Shown here in pieces: positions 52,046 to 61,848 of a DNA stretch of 64,000 nucleotides. Numbering within the stretch: the stretch's first letter is position 1; each line of letters starts with the position of its first letter. The translations under genes and the position numbers were made by a program. Source of the DNA: Planctomycetota bacterium (lineage in GTDB: Bacteria > Planctomycetota > Brocadiia > Brocadiales > Brocadiaceae); contig VGXV01000007.1 of NCBI GenBank assembly GCA_016873165.1, positions 1-64,000 of the forward strand. The letters run 5' to 3'. The notes beneath the pieces were generated by a model. It was not told where the DNA came from. It did no database searches and saw only the letters and a program-made list of their open reading frames with translations.

Positions 52046-52183
52046 TTACTTTTTCGCCTTCTTTGCAGCAGGCTTTGCTTTTGTCGTTGCCTTTGCTTTT
52101 GTTGTTGTTTTTGCTTTTGCCTTTGTTGTCGTTGTTTTCTTTGCTCCTGTTTTTGCAGAGGTACCACACTTCTTTACCGCCAT
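52046..52183 (-). CDS. Lysine/alanine/threonine-rich histone-H1-like peptide
   Basis: This 45-aa peptide has about 17 Lys, nearly no hydrophobic residues, and repeats of KAKA, KTTT and AKKA, like the tails of histone H1 and bacterial AlgP/Hc1-type DNA-binding proteins. AGGGGGTGAT lies just upstream of the ATG. It should bind DNA nonspecifically and help compact the nucleoid, in line with its position beside smc. One Cys (residue 6) could allow a disulfide dimer; both roles are inference. Confidence 0.8.
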   Translation of the reverse strand: MAVKKCGTSAKTGAKKTTTTKAKAKTTTKAKATTKAKPAAKKAKK

Positions 52184-52231
52184 TAAATATCACCCCCTCT
52201 CATAATTATTGGGACCAATGGTATAATGAAT

Positions 52232-52966
52232 TTACCAATTTCTCGATAACACTTTGCCTTCCTCTCCCCGTACACAGCAATAAGTGACATACTTGCCTGC
52301 CATTATCGCAAATTCTCTGAGGACTTCAGGAGGATAAGGATTTTCTTTTAACATATCCGTATTTAAGCAATGATTCGGTCTGAAAGACTGTAATATATAT
52401 CGTTCCGCGCCCCTTATGGATATTGCAATATCTTCAATGTCATATTGATCCAGTTGCGAAGGACAAACGGTGGTACGGAATTCATACTCAATATTACTCT
52501 CCATGATGATATGTATACTCTTTACAATATCCTCCATATTACATGGAACCCCTGCGATTTCTTCATACTTTTTTTTATGGAGCGGCGCCTTAATATCCAT
52601 CGCAATGCAATCTAAAAGACCTTTTTCGATCAGATCTTTCAGTACATAAGGTTTCGTTCCGTTTGTATCCACACGCACTAAAACACCGATATCCTTAAAT
52701 ATCTTCAACAACTCACCTAATTCCTTATATACGGTGGGCTCTCCGCCTGAAACAACAACTCCGTCTATCCATCCAAAACTTTGCTGAAGTTTTTTCGTTA
52801 CAGATTCAAGAGGTATTGATTCCAGATCATTTGGGGATTGTACTAAATGAGGGGCATGACAGTAGTGGCAGAGGAAATTGCACGTTGGCAAAAAGATGAT
52901 GGAAACGATCTTTCCTTCCCATTCTACGAGACTGTTTTCAATAAAGCCTTTTATCGGTATGTTCAT
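52232..52966 (-). CDS. nrdG: Anaerobic ribonucleotide-reductase activating protein
   Basis: This radical-SAM enzyme creates the glycyl radical on NrdD. The product carries the cluster motif CNFLCHYC, SGGEPTVY, and RVDTNGTKP. The N-terminus typical of the family (MNIPIKGFIENSLVEWEGKI) starts at the ATG at 52966. An ATG at 53044, overlapping the nrdD stop by 7 bases, would add 26 residues and cannot be excluded. It is the third gene of the nrdR-nrdD-nrdG operon. Confidence 0.92.
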   Translation of the reverse strand: MNIPIKGFIENSLVEWEGKIVSIIFLPTCNFLCHYCHAPHLVQSPNDLESIPLESVTKKLQQSFGWIDGVVVSGGEPTVYKELGELLKIFKDIGVLVRVDTNGTKPYVLKDLIEKGLLDCIAMDIKAPLHKKKYEEIAGVPCNMEDIVKSIHIIMESNIEYEFRTTVCPSQLDQYDIEDIAISIRGAERYILQSFRPNHCLNTDMLKENPYPPEVLREFAIMAGKYVTYCCVRGEEGKVLSRNW

Positions 52967-53037
52967 GTAAAAGTCCGCATAAAAATTTTGAAAACTTGCC
53001 AATACATCTGCCCGATGTATTAAAGCGGGCGTATATC

Positions 53038-55476
53038 TTAACATTTTGCTGCACAGGACTCTGCGGACGCACTCTTAGCCGGAAAGATATCCTCTACACG
53101 ATAATTCCCCTTATGCCTGTCCGCCAGTTCACTGATTTTCGATTTGTTCCAATTATTTATGCGACTGAAATAACCCACGATTCTTGTTATGCCATAAACG
53201 TTTCTTGATCCGCAAAAGCCACAAATATCTGTAAGTTTCTTTGTGACTTTCTTACAATCGTTGCAAACGGTAAATTCAGGTGATATCGTAACCTGAGCAG
53301 CCTGAGTATTTCTGAAGGTTTTTGTCACGAGATTCATAATGCTGGATGCAGGAGGTCTTTCTTCTCCTACAAATGCATGTATTATTGCCCCCGATTCAAT
53401 CATCGTATGAAATTTGCTCTGGAGGTATATTCTGGTAATCATGTCTACCGGAGCATCCGGGCGAAGATGTATGCTGTTGGTATAATACAGACCGTCTTTT
53501 TCTTCGCTTCCCTTCACCACGTCTGCCGCTTCGGGGAAATTCCGCGCATCCACCTTTGCCAACCTTCTGCTTGCGCTCTCGGCGGGAGATTCTTCCAGAG
53601 AAAACTTTAACTTATGCTTTTTCCCTGCTTCTTTCACACGCGTATACATGTGGGAAACGACCCTCAGTCCCTGACGGATCATGTCATCGCCTTCATGCAA
53701 TTCTTTCCCCGTCATAAACTGCAAACATTCATTTAATCCTATAATGCCGACAATATACGTCGACGCTTCCAGATCGACGTATGGACGGCCGTCTCTCGCC
53801 TTCTTTCCTATTTCCCAAAGAGGCATTTCCGGACTCGACATTAGTTTGCTGATAAATTTCTTTTTCTGAAGATGTGCTTTTACCGCAATCTCAATTGCTT
53901 TATCGATCTCTTTGTACAACGCATCCCAATTCCCTTTCCCTGCTTTGTAGGAAGCCTGAGGAAGATTGATTGTTATATTCTGAAAGCCGCAAAAACGCAT
54001 GCTTTCCGGGTGTTTGATCATATAATTATCATCTATTGTTGTGCGCAAACGGCAACATGCGGAGAGAGTGATCTCATCCCTGTCAAATACAAAGTACGGG
54101 ACGCCGTTCTCGCTGGCAATCTGACAAGCATATTCCAGCAGTTCGTATTGCTTCGGATCTTTAAACGATTCTTCATTTATATGAAAATCACATTTGGGAA
54201 ACGCAAAAACATGGCCATAGCAATCACCTTCTCTCCATACATCCAGCATTGCAAGCGTAAATCTTCTTGCAGTTTCCGCATATTCTCCGTATGTTTTTCC
54301 TGTCGGTTTTCCACCCGGGCCTATGGCAGGGATATTCCTTAAATACCCGGGAATGCCTGTGTGTATATTAAAATCAAGAAATAACGTCTGGCCCCCACGG
54401 GAAAAGGCGCTCTGCGAACAGCTAAAAATAAGATGCTGCGCTTCCTGCTTCATCTCCTGATGGCTCATCCCTTCAAGGTAAGGGGCATACATAATATTGA
54501 TATACCCGACCCCTAATGCTCCGGCATAATACGCCTGCATGGAAGCAAGGAATGTATTTAAATGGCCCGTTAACGTACGCGCATGTTTTGCCGGCGCGGA
54601 ATCGGTATCTAAATTTTCAAGAGACAGTCCGTATTTTTTCAAATACTCTAACGAATGAGAAGAACAATACACCCGTGTGGGGTACCCAAGATCATGGAGA
54701 TGCACCATCCCGTTGAGATGGGCTTCCGCAACATCCTTAGAGAACACTTCCTGAAGCGCGTATTGCTTTAACGTATTTTCCGCGATTGCAAGATTTATTG
54801 CTTCCGGATTATTTGTGGCAATATTACTGTTTTCTTTATTCTTTGACATTATCAATTCATCAAGGTCATATTTGGGCATGCCTAACACAGTCTGCTTCCC
54901 TAGTTTCTTGCCATATCCCCGTTCAAACAACTCATTATCCACCAGCTCCCGAATCAAAGAAGTTGAAATACGGTTCAGTCCGGAGGAAAAAACCCTTTGT
55001 TCCACTACGCTGGCAATTTCGTCAGCGACATCTCCTGCCAGGTCCGCTTCTTTTTCTAATGCAACGGCAACCTTCCGTTTATCCCATGGAAAAGTTTCGT
55101 CTTTTGTTTCCGTATCTACCATGAGGGAAACATCCGTTGTGTCTGCTCTTTTCTGGGTTTGTTTTCTTACCCGCAGGGAATCGCGAATTCTTGCCCTTTT
55201 ATCTCTATATATGATGTATGCCTTTGCTGTTTTTGCGTGGCCCGTTTCGATAAGCACCTTTTCCACCACATCCTGAATATCTTCTATCCCGGGAGGATTT
55301 CCATTATATTTTTTTGCCAGGAACATGGAAACCACGATTGCCAGTTCTTCTGCTAAAGGACGATCTGTGCCTCCTACGGCCTGTGCCGCTTTGAAAATAG
55401 CATCTGCTATCTTCTTTTCATTAAAAGGAACTATTCTTCCATCTCGTTTTACGACATACTCTATTGCATTACCCAT
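53038..55476 (-). CDS. nrdD: Anaerobic ribonucleoside-triphosphate reductase
   Basis: NrdD reduces ribonucleotides to deoxyribonucleotides without oxygen. The 812-aa product has an N-terminal ATP-cone (about residues 5-95, VVKRDGRIVPFNEKKIADAI), the ten-stranded barrel core, a C-terminal zinc site of two CxxC pairs (CNDC and CGFC) and the glycyl-radical motif RIVGYFSR near the end (about 769-776). An oxygen-sensitive enzyme of this kind fits a strict anaerobe. Confidence 0.97.
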   Translation of the reverse strand: MGNAIEYVVKRDGRIVPFNEKKIADAIFKAAQAVGGTDRPLAEELAIVVSMFLAKKYNGNPPGIEDIQDVVEKVLIETGHAKTAKAYIIYRDKRARIRDSLRVRKQTQKRADTTDVSLMVDTETKDETFPWDKRKVAVALEKEADLAGDVADEIASVVEQRVFSSGLNRISTSLIRELVDNELFERGYGKKLGKQTVLGMPKYDLDELIMSKNKENSNIATNNPEAINLAIAENTLKQYALQEVFSKDVAEAHLNGMVHLHDLGYPTRVYCSSHSLEYLKKYGLSLENLDTDSAPAKHARTLTGHLNTFLASMQAYYAGALGVGYINIMYAPYLEGMSHQEMKQEAQHLIFSCSQSAFSRGGQTLFLDFNIHTGIPGYLRNIPAIGPGGKPTGKTYGEYAETARRFTLAMLDVWREGDCYGHVFAFPKCDFHINEESFKDPKQYELLEYACQIASENGVPYFVFDRDEITLSACCRLRTTIDDNYMIKHPESMRFCGFQNITINLPQASYKAGKGNWDALYKEIDKAIEIAVKAHLQKKKFISKLMSSPEMPLWEIGKKARDGRPYVDLEASTYIVGIIGLNECLQFMTGKELHEGDDMIRQGLRVVSHMYTRVKEAGKKHKLKFSLEESPAESASRRLAKVDARNFPEAADVVKGSEEKDGLYYTNSIHLRPDAPVDMITRIYLQSKFHTMIESGAIIHAFVGEERPPASSIMNLVTKTFRNTQAAQVTISPEFTVCNDCKKVTKKLTDICGFCGSRNVYGITRIVGYFSRINNWNKSKISELADRHKGNYRVEDIFPAKSASAESCAAKC

Positions 55477-55535
55477 ATATTCCCGTACCTCCTGCCTTGG
55501 TTATTAGGAAATTCTCACGAACTGATAGCTGTTTC

Positions 55536-56009
55536 TCAGCTCTCTGTCTTTTTTTTAGCCCCCTTCATGAGCGGTTTTAGTTCATCAATAAATTCTGAAA
55601 TATCTTTGAACTCTCTGTATACGGAAGCAAAACGAACATATGCGACCATATCGAGAATTCTTAATTTTTGCATTACCAAAGTGCCAATAAAATTTGAATT
55701 TACTTCCCGATCAAATTTGCTGTATACTTCACGCTCAATTTCATCAACTATATTTTCCAGTGTATCCGTAGAAACAGGTCTTTTCTCGCACGCTTTCAAC
55801 AAACCGTTAAACACCTTCTTCCGGTCATACATCTCGCGCCTTCCGTCTTTTTTGACAACACGCAACGGATTTTCTTCAACACGTTCATACGTCGTATACC
55901 GACGGCCGCAATCCAAACATTCCCGCCGGCGCTTTATGCTCAACCCGTCCGCGGTCGTGCGGGAATTAATCACTTTGTCGTTGTCTGCTTTACAAAACAA
56001 GCATTGCAT
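55536..56009 (-). CDS. nrdR: Transcriptional repressor NrdR
   Basis: NrdR senses ATP/dATP with an ATP-cone and represses ribonucleotide reductase genes. The 157-aa product has the zinc ribbon MQCLFCKADNDKVINSR ... CLDCGRRYTTYERVE (four Cys) and an ATP-cone (about residues 50-135). It precedes nrdD and nrdG in one direction, so it probably represses its own operon. Candidate boxes overlap its promoter. Confidence 0.97.
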   Translation of the reverse strand: MQCLFCKADNDKVINSRTTADGLSIKRRRECLDCGRRYTTYERVEENPLRVVKKDGRREMYDRKKVFNGLLKACEKRPVSTDTLENIVDEIEREVYSKFDREVNSNFIGTLVMQKLRILDMVAYVRFASVYREFKDISEFIDELKPLMKGAKKKTES

Positions 56010-56034
56010 GTGTCTTTATCCTGAAACCACCACA

Positions 56035-56086
56035 CGTCTATATATGTTAGTTTGAAGTATATAACATACAAGATATATGATGTCAA
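56035..56086 (-). promoter_or_regulatory. Promoter of nrdR-nrdD-nrdG with candidate NrdR boxes
   Basis: On the - strand a consensus TTGACA (56086-56081), a 17-base spacer and TATATA (56063-56058) form a sigma-70 promoter. ACAAGATATATGATGT (56068-56083 on +) matches the NrdR box ACACWATATATWGTGT at 12 of 16 positions and covers the -35 and spacer. A weaker ATATAT-centred site (56035-56050) lies just past the -10. Their centres are 33 bases apart, about three helical turns, as expected for paired NrdR boxes. Confidence 0.6.
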
Positions 56087-56175
56087 GGAGATTTATCGAA
56101 AACCATGACTTGTTGATTTCCGAATAAAAATAATCTCACATTATTATAGTAAACAGCCCGATATTATTCCGCTTT

Positions 56176-56652
56176 TCATTGCTCTCCGCCGGTAACAGAT
56201 TCTTCAATCACCACAAACTCAACGTGAATATTTGCCATACGAAGGATTTCTTTTGCAAGGGCATCGGGGTAATCGGAAATGGTAACGATGCGTTTTATTC
56301 CTGCATTCACCAGCATTTTTGCACACAGAGAACATGGATAGGTGGTGCTGTACAAGGTGGCCCCTGATATTTTTATTCCGTAATGAGCGGCTTGTATAAG
56401 CGCGTTCATTTCCGCATGAAGGCCACGGCATAATTCGTGTCTTTCTCCGGGAGGAACCCTTAATTGCTCACGTAAGCATCCAATTTCCAGACAATGCTGA
56501 AGTCCGCTTGGCGCCCCATTATATCCGGTAGCAAGAATATGTTTCTCCAGCACCAGAACCGCGCCCACCTGCCGGCGCAGGCACGTTGACCGCCGTGCGA
56601 CTTCTTTTGTAATCCTCAAAAAATATTCGTCCCAGGAAGGTCTTTCCGGCAT
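56176..56652 (-). CDS. Deoxycytidylate deaminase (ComEB family)
   Basis: The enzyme deaminates dCMP to dUMP, feeding dTMP synthesis. The product has the zinc-site motifs HAEMNAL and PCSLC, plus [14 protein letters not shown] and the family start [20 protein letters not shown]. The ATG at 56652 lies one base after the mnmE stop; an ATG at 56676 would sit inside mnmE. The 158-aa length is typical. Confidence 0.93.
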   Translation of the reverse strand: MPERPSWDEYFLRITKEVARRSTCLRRQVGAVLVLEKHILATGYNGAPSGLQHCLEIGCLREQLRVPPGERHELCRGLHAEMNALIQAAHYGIKISGATLYSTTYPCSLCAKMLVNAGIKRIVTISDYPDALAKEILRMANIHVEFVVIEESVTGGEQ

Positions 56653-56653
56653 A

Positions 56654-58057
56654 TTACTTCCCGATGCAAAACTCACAAAATATTTTATCCAAAATATCTT
56701 CTGTCGTTATTTCACCTGCTATTTCACCGAGAATGTCCACTGCCATTCTCATATCCAACACAACAAATTCATCGCTCATATTCTCCCTGAAAGACGTTGC
56801 CGCCTGTTCCATTCGTTCATACGAACGCCGCAATGCATCTTTTTGATGCACATTGAAAAAAGGACGTGTGTTCGATTGATATACCTGCCCTGACAAAACC
56901 TTATCAAGCAGCATTGTTTTTAGTCTATCCAAACCCTTGCCTGTTAACGTAGAAGTAAGAACACAAGGATATTTTTTAAACTTATCCGGTAAATCAAAAA
57001 AAGAATGATCCGGCATTAAATCACATTTATTGATTACAATGATAATATTATCGGAAACTTCGTTCGCAGGTATTTCCATTGACCGGGGATGTATCTTCTC
57101 GCTGCCATCAAGAACGAGCACTATCACGTGTGCGTTTTTTAAGGCATGCTGGGTTTTTTCTCTTGCCTGCAATAAAACGGGTTCTTTTGTGTCATCGATG
57201 CCGGCGACATCTGTTACTTTAAAACACACATTTCCCATTTCTAAAACCCCGGTAACAACGTCACGCGTAGTCCCCGGCCTATCACTGACAATGGATCTTC
57301 TCTTCCCCAGCAGCGCATTAATCAAGCTTGATTTTCCCACATTCGGTTTGCCATACAGTACCACGTTAACTTCTCCGGATACTATTTTATCCGTCAGTGT
57401 TTTATCGATAAGACATCCGATATCTTCTTTGATACATTCCATTTTATTTATAATTTCCCGCCGGGGCATTAATTCAATATCCTGGTCGGAAAAATCAATA
57501 GATGTTTCAACATACGCGCAAAGGGAGGTTATTTCATTTTGAATGTATTTAATCTGTTTCGAGGTATTTCCTGACAGTTGTAAAATAGCCGAATCAAGTT
57601 CGGAATCAGATTGTGAGCGAATGATGTTTTTTATCGCTTCCGCCTGTGCAAGATCTATCCTTCCATGCAAAAAAGCCCGTTTCGTAAACTCCCCCGGAAG
57701 AGACAGCCGGATTCCTCCCTCCCCTGTATTCCTTTTTAAAATAGATTGTAAAAGTATCTCTATAATTGGTTTGGAACCGAGAGTATGTATTTCCACAATA
57801 TCTTCTTTTGTATAGGAATGAGGTTGTTTCATAAGGTATACAGTCGCAGGGATTTTTACTGATTCCTCCGGTAAAACAATACATCCTTTGATAGAGGTAA
57901 AAGTTTGCATAGGTTCCGGAGGTATGTTTGCGGAAGGAATAAATATTTCTTTTATTGATGGAACTACTTTATCCCCGCTCATCCTGATTACTGCATGAAG
58001 GGCTCTGCCAGCCGGCGTTGATACGGCAAGAATTGTATCCTGCATTTCAGGAAACAT
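56654..58057 (-). CDS. mnmE: tRNA modification GTPase MnmE
   Basis: MnmE, with MnmG, adds a (carboxymethyl)aminomethyl group to wobble uridine 34 of certain tRNAs. The 467-aa product has the tetrahydrofolate-binding N-terminal domain, helical domain and an inserted G domain ([18 protein letters not shown]4 NKCD), and ends with the required CIGK. Oddly, the usual DTAGI of G3 reads DVAGI. It follows yidC, as in many bacteria. Confidence 0.96.
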   Translation of the reverse strand: MFPEMQDTILAVSTPAGRALHAVIRMSGDKVVPSIKEIFIPSANIPPEPMQTFTSIKGCIVLPEESVKIPATVYLMKQPHSYTKEDIVEIHTLGSKPIIEILLQSILKRNTGEGGIRLSLPGEFTKRAFLHGRIDLAQAEAIKNIIRSQSDSELDSAILQLSGNTSKQIKYIQNEITSLCAYVETSIDFSDQDIELMPRREIINKMECIKEDIGCLIDKTLTDKIVSGEVNVVLYGKPNVGKSSLINALLGKRRSIVSDRPGTTRDVVTGVLEMGNVCFKVTDVAGIDDTKEPVLLQAREKTQHALKNAHVIVLVLDGSEKIHPRSMEIPANEVSDNIIIVINKCDLMPDHSFFDLPDKFKKYPCVLTSTLTGKGLDRLKTMLLDKVLSGQVYQSNTRPFFNVHQKDALRRSYERMEQAATSFRENMSDEFVVLDMRMAVDILGEIAGEITTEDILDKIFCEFCIGK

Positions 58058-58131
58058 ATAAGGCCATGATATTTCAGATATATTTTACCGGTTAAATATT
58101 TATTATTTGTGTAAGCGTGAAGAGAGGAACT

Positions 58132-59808
58132 CTACACTATTTTTATCTTTTTAATAGATTTTCTGATAAAGACGCTTTCAACAATACTGAACAGGGTGCT
58201 TGTTGTCCAGTAGAGGGTAAGCCCGGAAGGCATTTTATATAAAATAAATGCAAACATTATTGGCATAAGGGACATCATTTTTTGCTGTGCTTGTGCCTGT
58301 GGATCGGTAGCAGGAGATTTCGGTGTCAATTTCATCTGGGCGAAAGAAGCACCCGTCATTATTATCGGCAGGATATTCAGGGTGTTTCCAAGAAAGGGAA
58401 TGGTAAACGGCAAATACATAAATGTGTCAGGCATGGAAAGATCATTTATCCAAAAGAGAAAAGGCGCCTGCCGCATTTCAAAAGAAAGTTGCAACGTCCT
58501 GAAAAGGGCAAAAAAGACAGGTATCTGCAATAACATTGGCAAGCAACCGCTCATTGGGTTTACGCCATATTTTTTAAACAACAATACCTGTTCCTGTCCT
58601 ATTTTTTGTTTATTGTTTTTATATTTTTCCTTGAGTTGGTTAATCAGCGGTTGTAATTGCTGCATCCGAAACATGGATACCTGGCTTTTTCTTGTTAAGG
58701 GAAACAGAAGCGCCTTGATAATTATCGTTAATACGATAATTGAAATTCCATAATTAGGAATTGCGTGATGAACCGCGTTTAAAAAACCGAGAAGCAATTT
58801 GCTTATAGCATTTAACCATCCGTAACTTATAATTGCATCCATGGTATTATATTGCCTTAAAACCTCTTCTCTTTTCGGTCCGGCAAAATAGAGATATCCA
58901 TGCCTGACGGACGTATGCGGCGCTATATGTATTCTGCCTGTCTGTAACCCTACCATAAAATCTCCGTGCTCTGCTTTTCCCTCTGCCGGCAGCCCCTGCA
59001 TATCAAATGCCTGAGAATTAACAGACGCTATCCATTCACTGGAAGCGGGTTTCAATATGACGGCAAAATACTTGTTCGTTGACCCCATCCAAACAATACC
59101 CCGGGATTCATTTTTGGCAGGAAACCCTTTCGGCGCAGTGCGCACCAGCTTAATCCTGTCATTCTCCATATCCACCCCGACAAGCCCTGCAATATCGGTT
59201 GAAATTTCGCCTTCATGCATGATCATGGAAGAAGCAATGATGTCATATGATAAAGAAATTTCCGTATCCGTATTATTTTCCAGGACAATTTCCATATCCA
59301 CATGATATTTCCCTTCAGGGAGGGAAACGGTCTTGATAAGATTCACTCCGTTTTCAAGGCTTGTGCTAAACGAAATTCTTCCCTTGCTTCTATCAATAAC
59401 CCTGTATCTCTGTTTTTGGAAATTTGCCTTCTCGTGTATATAACTTATGGCAAGGGGACGATATTCAGTATCAACATCCTTTATTAATTCTAAAGTATCT
59501 TTTGCATCCTGCTTTTTAAAGGTTTTCAGTTTAATCGATTTGAGCGCCGCCCCGTTATTCGACCATATTGTCCTAATATATTCATTTTCAATCATAACTT
59601 CTTCTTCAGGTATTTCTAATTCAGGCAGGGCATCCCGAGAAGTCAGTAATGCAGGGGTTTCTGTTTTTATTTCGACACGCTCTTCAGCCGCTGCTTTTTC
59701 ATGTTTTAACTCTTTTGTTTTTGGCGACATCAAAGGCAGTATTACAGGGTAGTACAATAACATGATTACCCCACAGATAATTAATGCAATCAGCGCTCTT
59801 CTATCCAT
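58132..59808 (-). CDS. yidC: Membrane protein insertase YidC
   Basis: YidC inserts and folds inner-membrane proteins with or without SecYEG. The 558-aa Gram-negative form has an N-terminal helix (about residues 5-25), a large periplasmic beta domain (about 70-340) and five C-terminal helices (about 345-550) with GCLPMLLQIPVFFALFRTLQ and ending in a basic tail (RKSIKKIKIV). The start ATG shares one base with the stop of the gene before it. Confidence 0.97.
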   Translation of the reverse strand: MDRRALIALIICGVIMLLYYPVILPLMSPKTKELKHEKAAAEERVEIKTETPALLTSRDALPELEIPEEEVMIENEYIRTIWSNNGAALKSIKLKTFKKQDAKDTLELIKDVDTEYRPLAISYIHEKANFQKQRYRVIDRSKGRISFSTSLENGVNLIKTVSLPEGKYHVDMEIVLENNTDTEISLSYDIIASSMIMHEGEISTDIAGLVGVDMENDRIKLVRTAPKGFPAKNESRGIVWMGSTNKYFAVILKPASSEWIASVNSQAFDMQGLPAEGKAEHGDFMVGLQTGRIHIAPHTSVRHGYLYFAGPKREEVLRQYNTMDAIISYGWLNAISKLLLGFLNAVHHAIPNYGISIIVLTIIIKALLFPLTRKSQVSMFRMQQLQPLINQLKEKYKNNKQKIGQEQVLLFKKYGVNPMSGCLPMLLQIPVFFALFRTLQLSFEMRQAPFLFWINDLSMPDTFMYLPFTIPFLGNTLNILPIIMTGASFAQMKLTPKSPATDPQAQAQQKMMSLMPIMFAFILYKMPSGLTLYWTTSTLFSIVESVFIRKSIKKIKIV

Positions 59809-59987
59809 TAAACTTCCTTCTCTTTCTTTTCAGGCAATTCCGCTTCGTCTATAAGCATAACCGGTATATCATCTTTTACAGGATATCTTCGTCCACACTG
59901 AGTGCATATAATCCTGTCTCCCTCTAATCTCACATCCGTTTTGCACAGAGGACATGCAAGTATTTCCAATAATTCCCTAGAAATCAT
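59808..59987 (-). CDS. Trm112/YcaR-like zinc-ribbon peptide (UPF0434)
   Basis: The 59-aa peptide MISRELLEILACPLCKTDVR has CPLC near residue 12 and CTQC near residue 28, then GRRYPVKDDIPVMLIDEA, the hallmark of Trm112/UPF0434 proteins. In bacteria these small zinc ribbons accompany LPS, RNA-modification or membrane genes; their exact role is uncertain. Its stop TAA overlaps the yidC ATG by one base (TAATG), so translation is likely coupled. Confidence 0.85.
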   Translation of the reverse strand: MISRELLEILACPLCKTDVRLEGDRIICTQCGRRYPVKDDIPVMLIDEAELPEKKEKEV

Positions 59988-60062
59988 ACCTACCTATCTC
60001 CTAACAAACAATAAAGCAAAGATACTAACAAACTAACTAATTAAATTCAAATTAAAACTCTA

Positions 60063-60083
60063 TATGCCAATATTAATGGCATA
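60063..60083 (-). terminator. Possible weak terminator after scpA
   Basis: TATGCCA (60063-60069) and TGGCATA (60077-60083) form a perfect 7-bp stem. A short T-rich sequence follows on the - strand. Confidence 0.35.
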
Positions 60084-60132
60084 CGATTGCGCAAAAAAGA
60101 CGTGAAATGTGGCGAGTTAAAGATTCGTGTAA

Positions 60133-60873
60133 CTAATTAAATAACGATATCTGTATCTCTGAATAATTTATTGGCTGCTCGATTCTTACCTTATGCAGCC
60201 TTACCAATTCTAACAGAGCCAGAAAAAACCCAATAATACGGTGTCTTTCTCTTATTCCTTCAAAAAGAGATGTAAAAGAAACAGAGGTTCTTTGTTGGAC
60301 ACGCATCAAAACATCTTCCATATAGTCTTTCACCGGGATATCATCATAAACAATTGTTTTATCCTGAATATCAAACAATGTCTGACTCATCAGATCAGAG
60401 AATCTTTGCAACAAATCCCAAAGGCTCACCCCATCAAGGGGAATTTTTTCTTCATTATCCGCATCCGCATTTTCTAAAGGGATTTCATAGTGCAAACGTT
60501 TCCATTTTCTGCTCCAATGATCGGCCTTCAAGGACAAGGAGATAGAAGTTTCCTTATATTTTTTATATTCCAACAACTGTTTTACCAAAGAAGTTCGTGG
60601 ATCTTCAATTTCCTCTTCATCATTCATTTCTGCCTTTGGAAGAAGCATATACGACTTTATATACATCAATGTTGCCGCCATTATTAAGAAATCACCGATA
60701 TTATTCATATCAAGTTTCTGCAATGCATCCACATATTGCAAATATTGTTCTGTAATCCGGGAAATGGGAATATCATAGATATTTACTTCTTCTTTTTTAA
60801 TCAAATAAAGGAGCAGGTCGACAGGGCCGTTGTAAATATCCAAATCTACTTTATAGTTATTACCCGTTTCCAT
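60133..60873 (-). CDS. scpA: Segregation and condensation protein A
   Basis: ScpA is the kleisin that bridges SMC heads. The 246-aa product starts YKVDLDIYNGPVDLLLYLIK (SMC-neck-binding N-terminus, about residues 7-26) and has DIPISRITEQYL and the C-terminal winged helix (about 170-246). Length is typical. scpB is not next to it. Confidence 0.95.
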   Translation of the reverse strand: METGNNYKVDLDIYNGPVDLLLYLIKKEEVNIYDIPISRITEQYLQYVDALQKLDMNNIGDFLIMAATLMYIKSYMLLPKAEMNDEEEIEDPRTSLVKQLLEYKKYKETSISLSLKADHWSRKWKRLHYEIPLENADADNEEKIPLDGVSLWDLLQRFSDLMSQTLFDIQDKTIVYDDIPVKDYMEDVLMRVQQRTSVSFTSLFEGIRERHRIIGFFLALLELVRLHKVRIEQPINYSEIQISLFN

Positions 60874-60915
60874 AATCAGTATAAACTCTGTCGAAGCATT
60901 GAAATCCCTAAAACG

Positions 60916-61548
60916 TCAGGATAATCCGGAAAAAAGCTTCAGGAAATACTTTATCGGCGGACTAAGCACCGCGCTAAGAATGGACACGCCGGAAAAATTC
61001 CCCATAACAATCAGCCCTAATAAAATAAAGGGGCCGTAACGTTCTAGTTCTTTATATCGCACGGCAAGGTGGTACGGCAGCAAACCTTCCAGGATATGTG
61101 ACCCGTCCAGCGGAAAAATAGGAATCATATTAAACAATGCTAAGGACAAGTTTACGACAATTCCTGTAATCAGTAAATTAAACAACACCATGGAAATACT
61201 CGGAGGCAGGGGAATGGTACGCAACAGTTGAAATACTACTCCAAATAAAAATGCCGAAACAAAATTTGAGGCGGGCCCGGCAAATGAAACCATTATGTTA
61301 TCCCTGCGCGGATTTCGAAAATTATTGGGATTTATAGGTACGGGTTTGCCCCAGCCGAAATGGGCAAAAACAAAACATAATGCACCCATAATATCAATAT
61401 GGGCAAGCGGGTTTAATGTTAATCTGCCCTGAAGTCTTGCAGTTGGGTCGCCACACTTGTTTGCCATCCAACCATGAAAAAATTCATGTATTGTTAACGC
61501 ATAAAGTATTGTGGGGATTGATATGAGTAGGTTATTTATATTTAAAAT
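60916..61548 (-). CDS. Site-2-protease-type intramembrane metalloprotease (M50)
   Basis: The product has the zinc motif HEFFH, the membrane motif GPASNFVSAFLF and NMIPIFPLDGSHIL with the second zinc ligand Asp, and five to six transmembrane helices. This is the short, PDZ-less M50 group, which cuts membrane-embedded substrates such as anti-sigma factors. The only normal start in frame, a GTG at 61596, lies directly beside the -10 box of a good promoter. A start at ATT 61548, with AGGA eight bases upstream, gives the usual family N-terminus. Confidence 0.85.
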   Translation of the reverse strand: MLNINNLLISIPTILYALTIHEFFHGWMANKCGDPTARLQGRLTLNPLAHIDIMGALCFVFAHFGWGKPVPINPNNFRNPRRDNIMVSFAGPASNFVSAFLFGVVFQLLRTIPLPPSISMVLFNLLITGIVVNLSLALFNMIPIFPLDGSHILEGLLPYHLAVRYKELERYGPFILLGLIVMGNFSGVSILSAVLSPPIKYFLKLFSGLS

Positions 61549-61586
61549 CTGTCCGTTCCTACAATTAAAAATTTGAAATTTTAAAA

Positions 61587-61615
61587 ATACTAACACAATA
61601 AAAATATGTTGTCAA
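61587..61615 (-). promoter_or_regulatory. Sigma-70-type promoter of the site-2-protease gene
   Basis: On the - strand TTGACA (61615-61610), a 17-base spacer and TAGTAT (61592-61587) would start transcription near 61580, downstream of the GTG at 61596. Confidence 0.55.
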
Positions 61616-61848
61616 GCGAACAGAACAATTTGATTTATGTAAACAGGGAAATCTTGTTTTACCATAAAAAATGCCTGTATATAATTTTATGAATAATACC
61701 CTTGAAAATATACCAGTTTAAAATAAACTAGAGACCATACTCAAAATTCTTTGCTGATGCATTGAAATGACAACCTGCACAGAAGAAAATGTATTTATTG
61801 TCTTTGTAAAACCTGTTTTTTATACGTGATTATACGACTGGAAATGAC

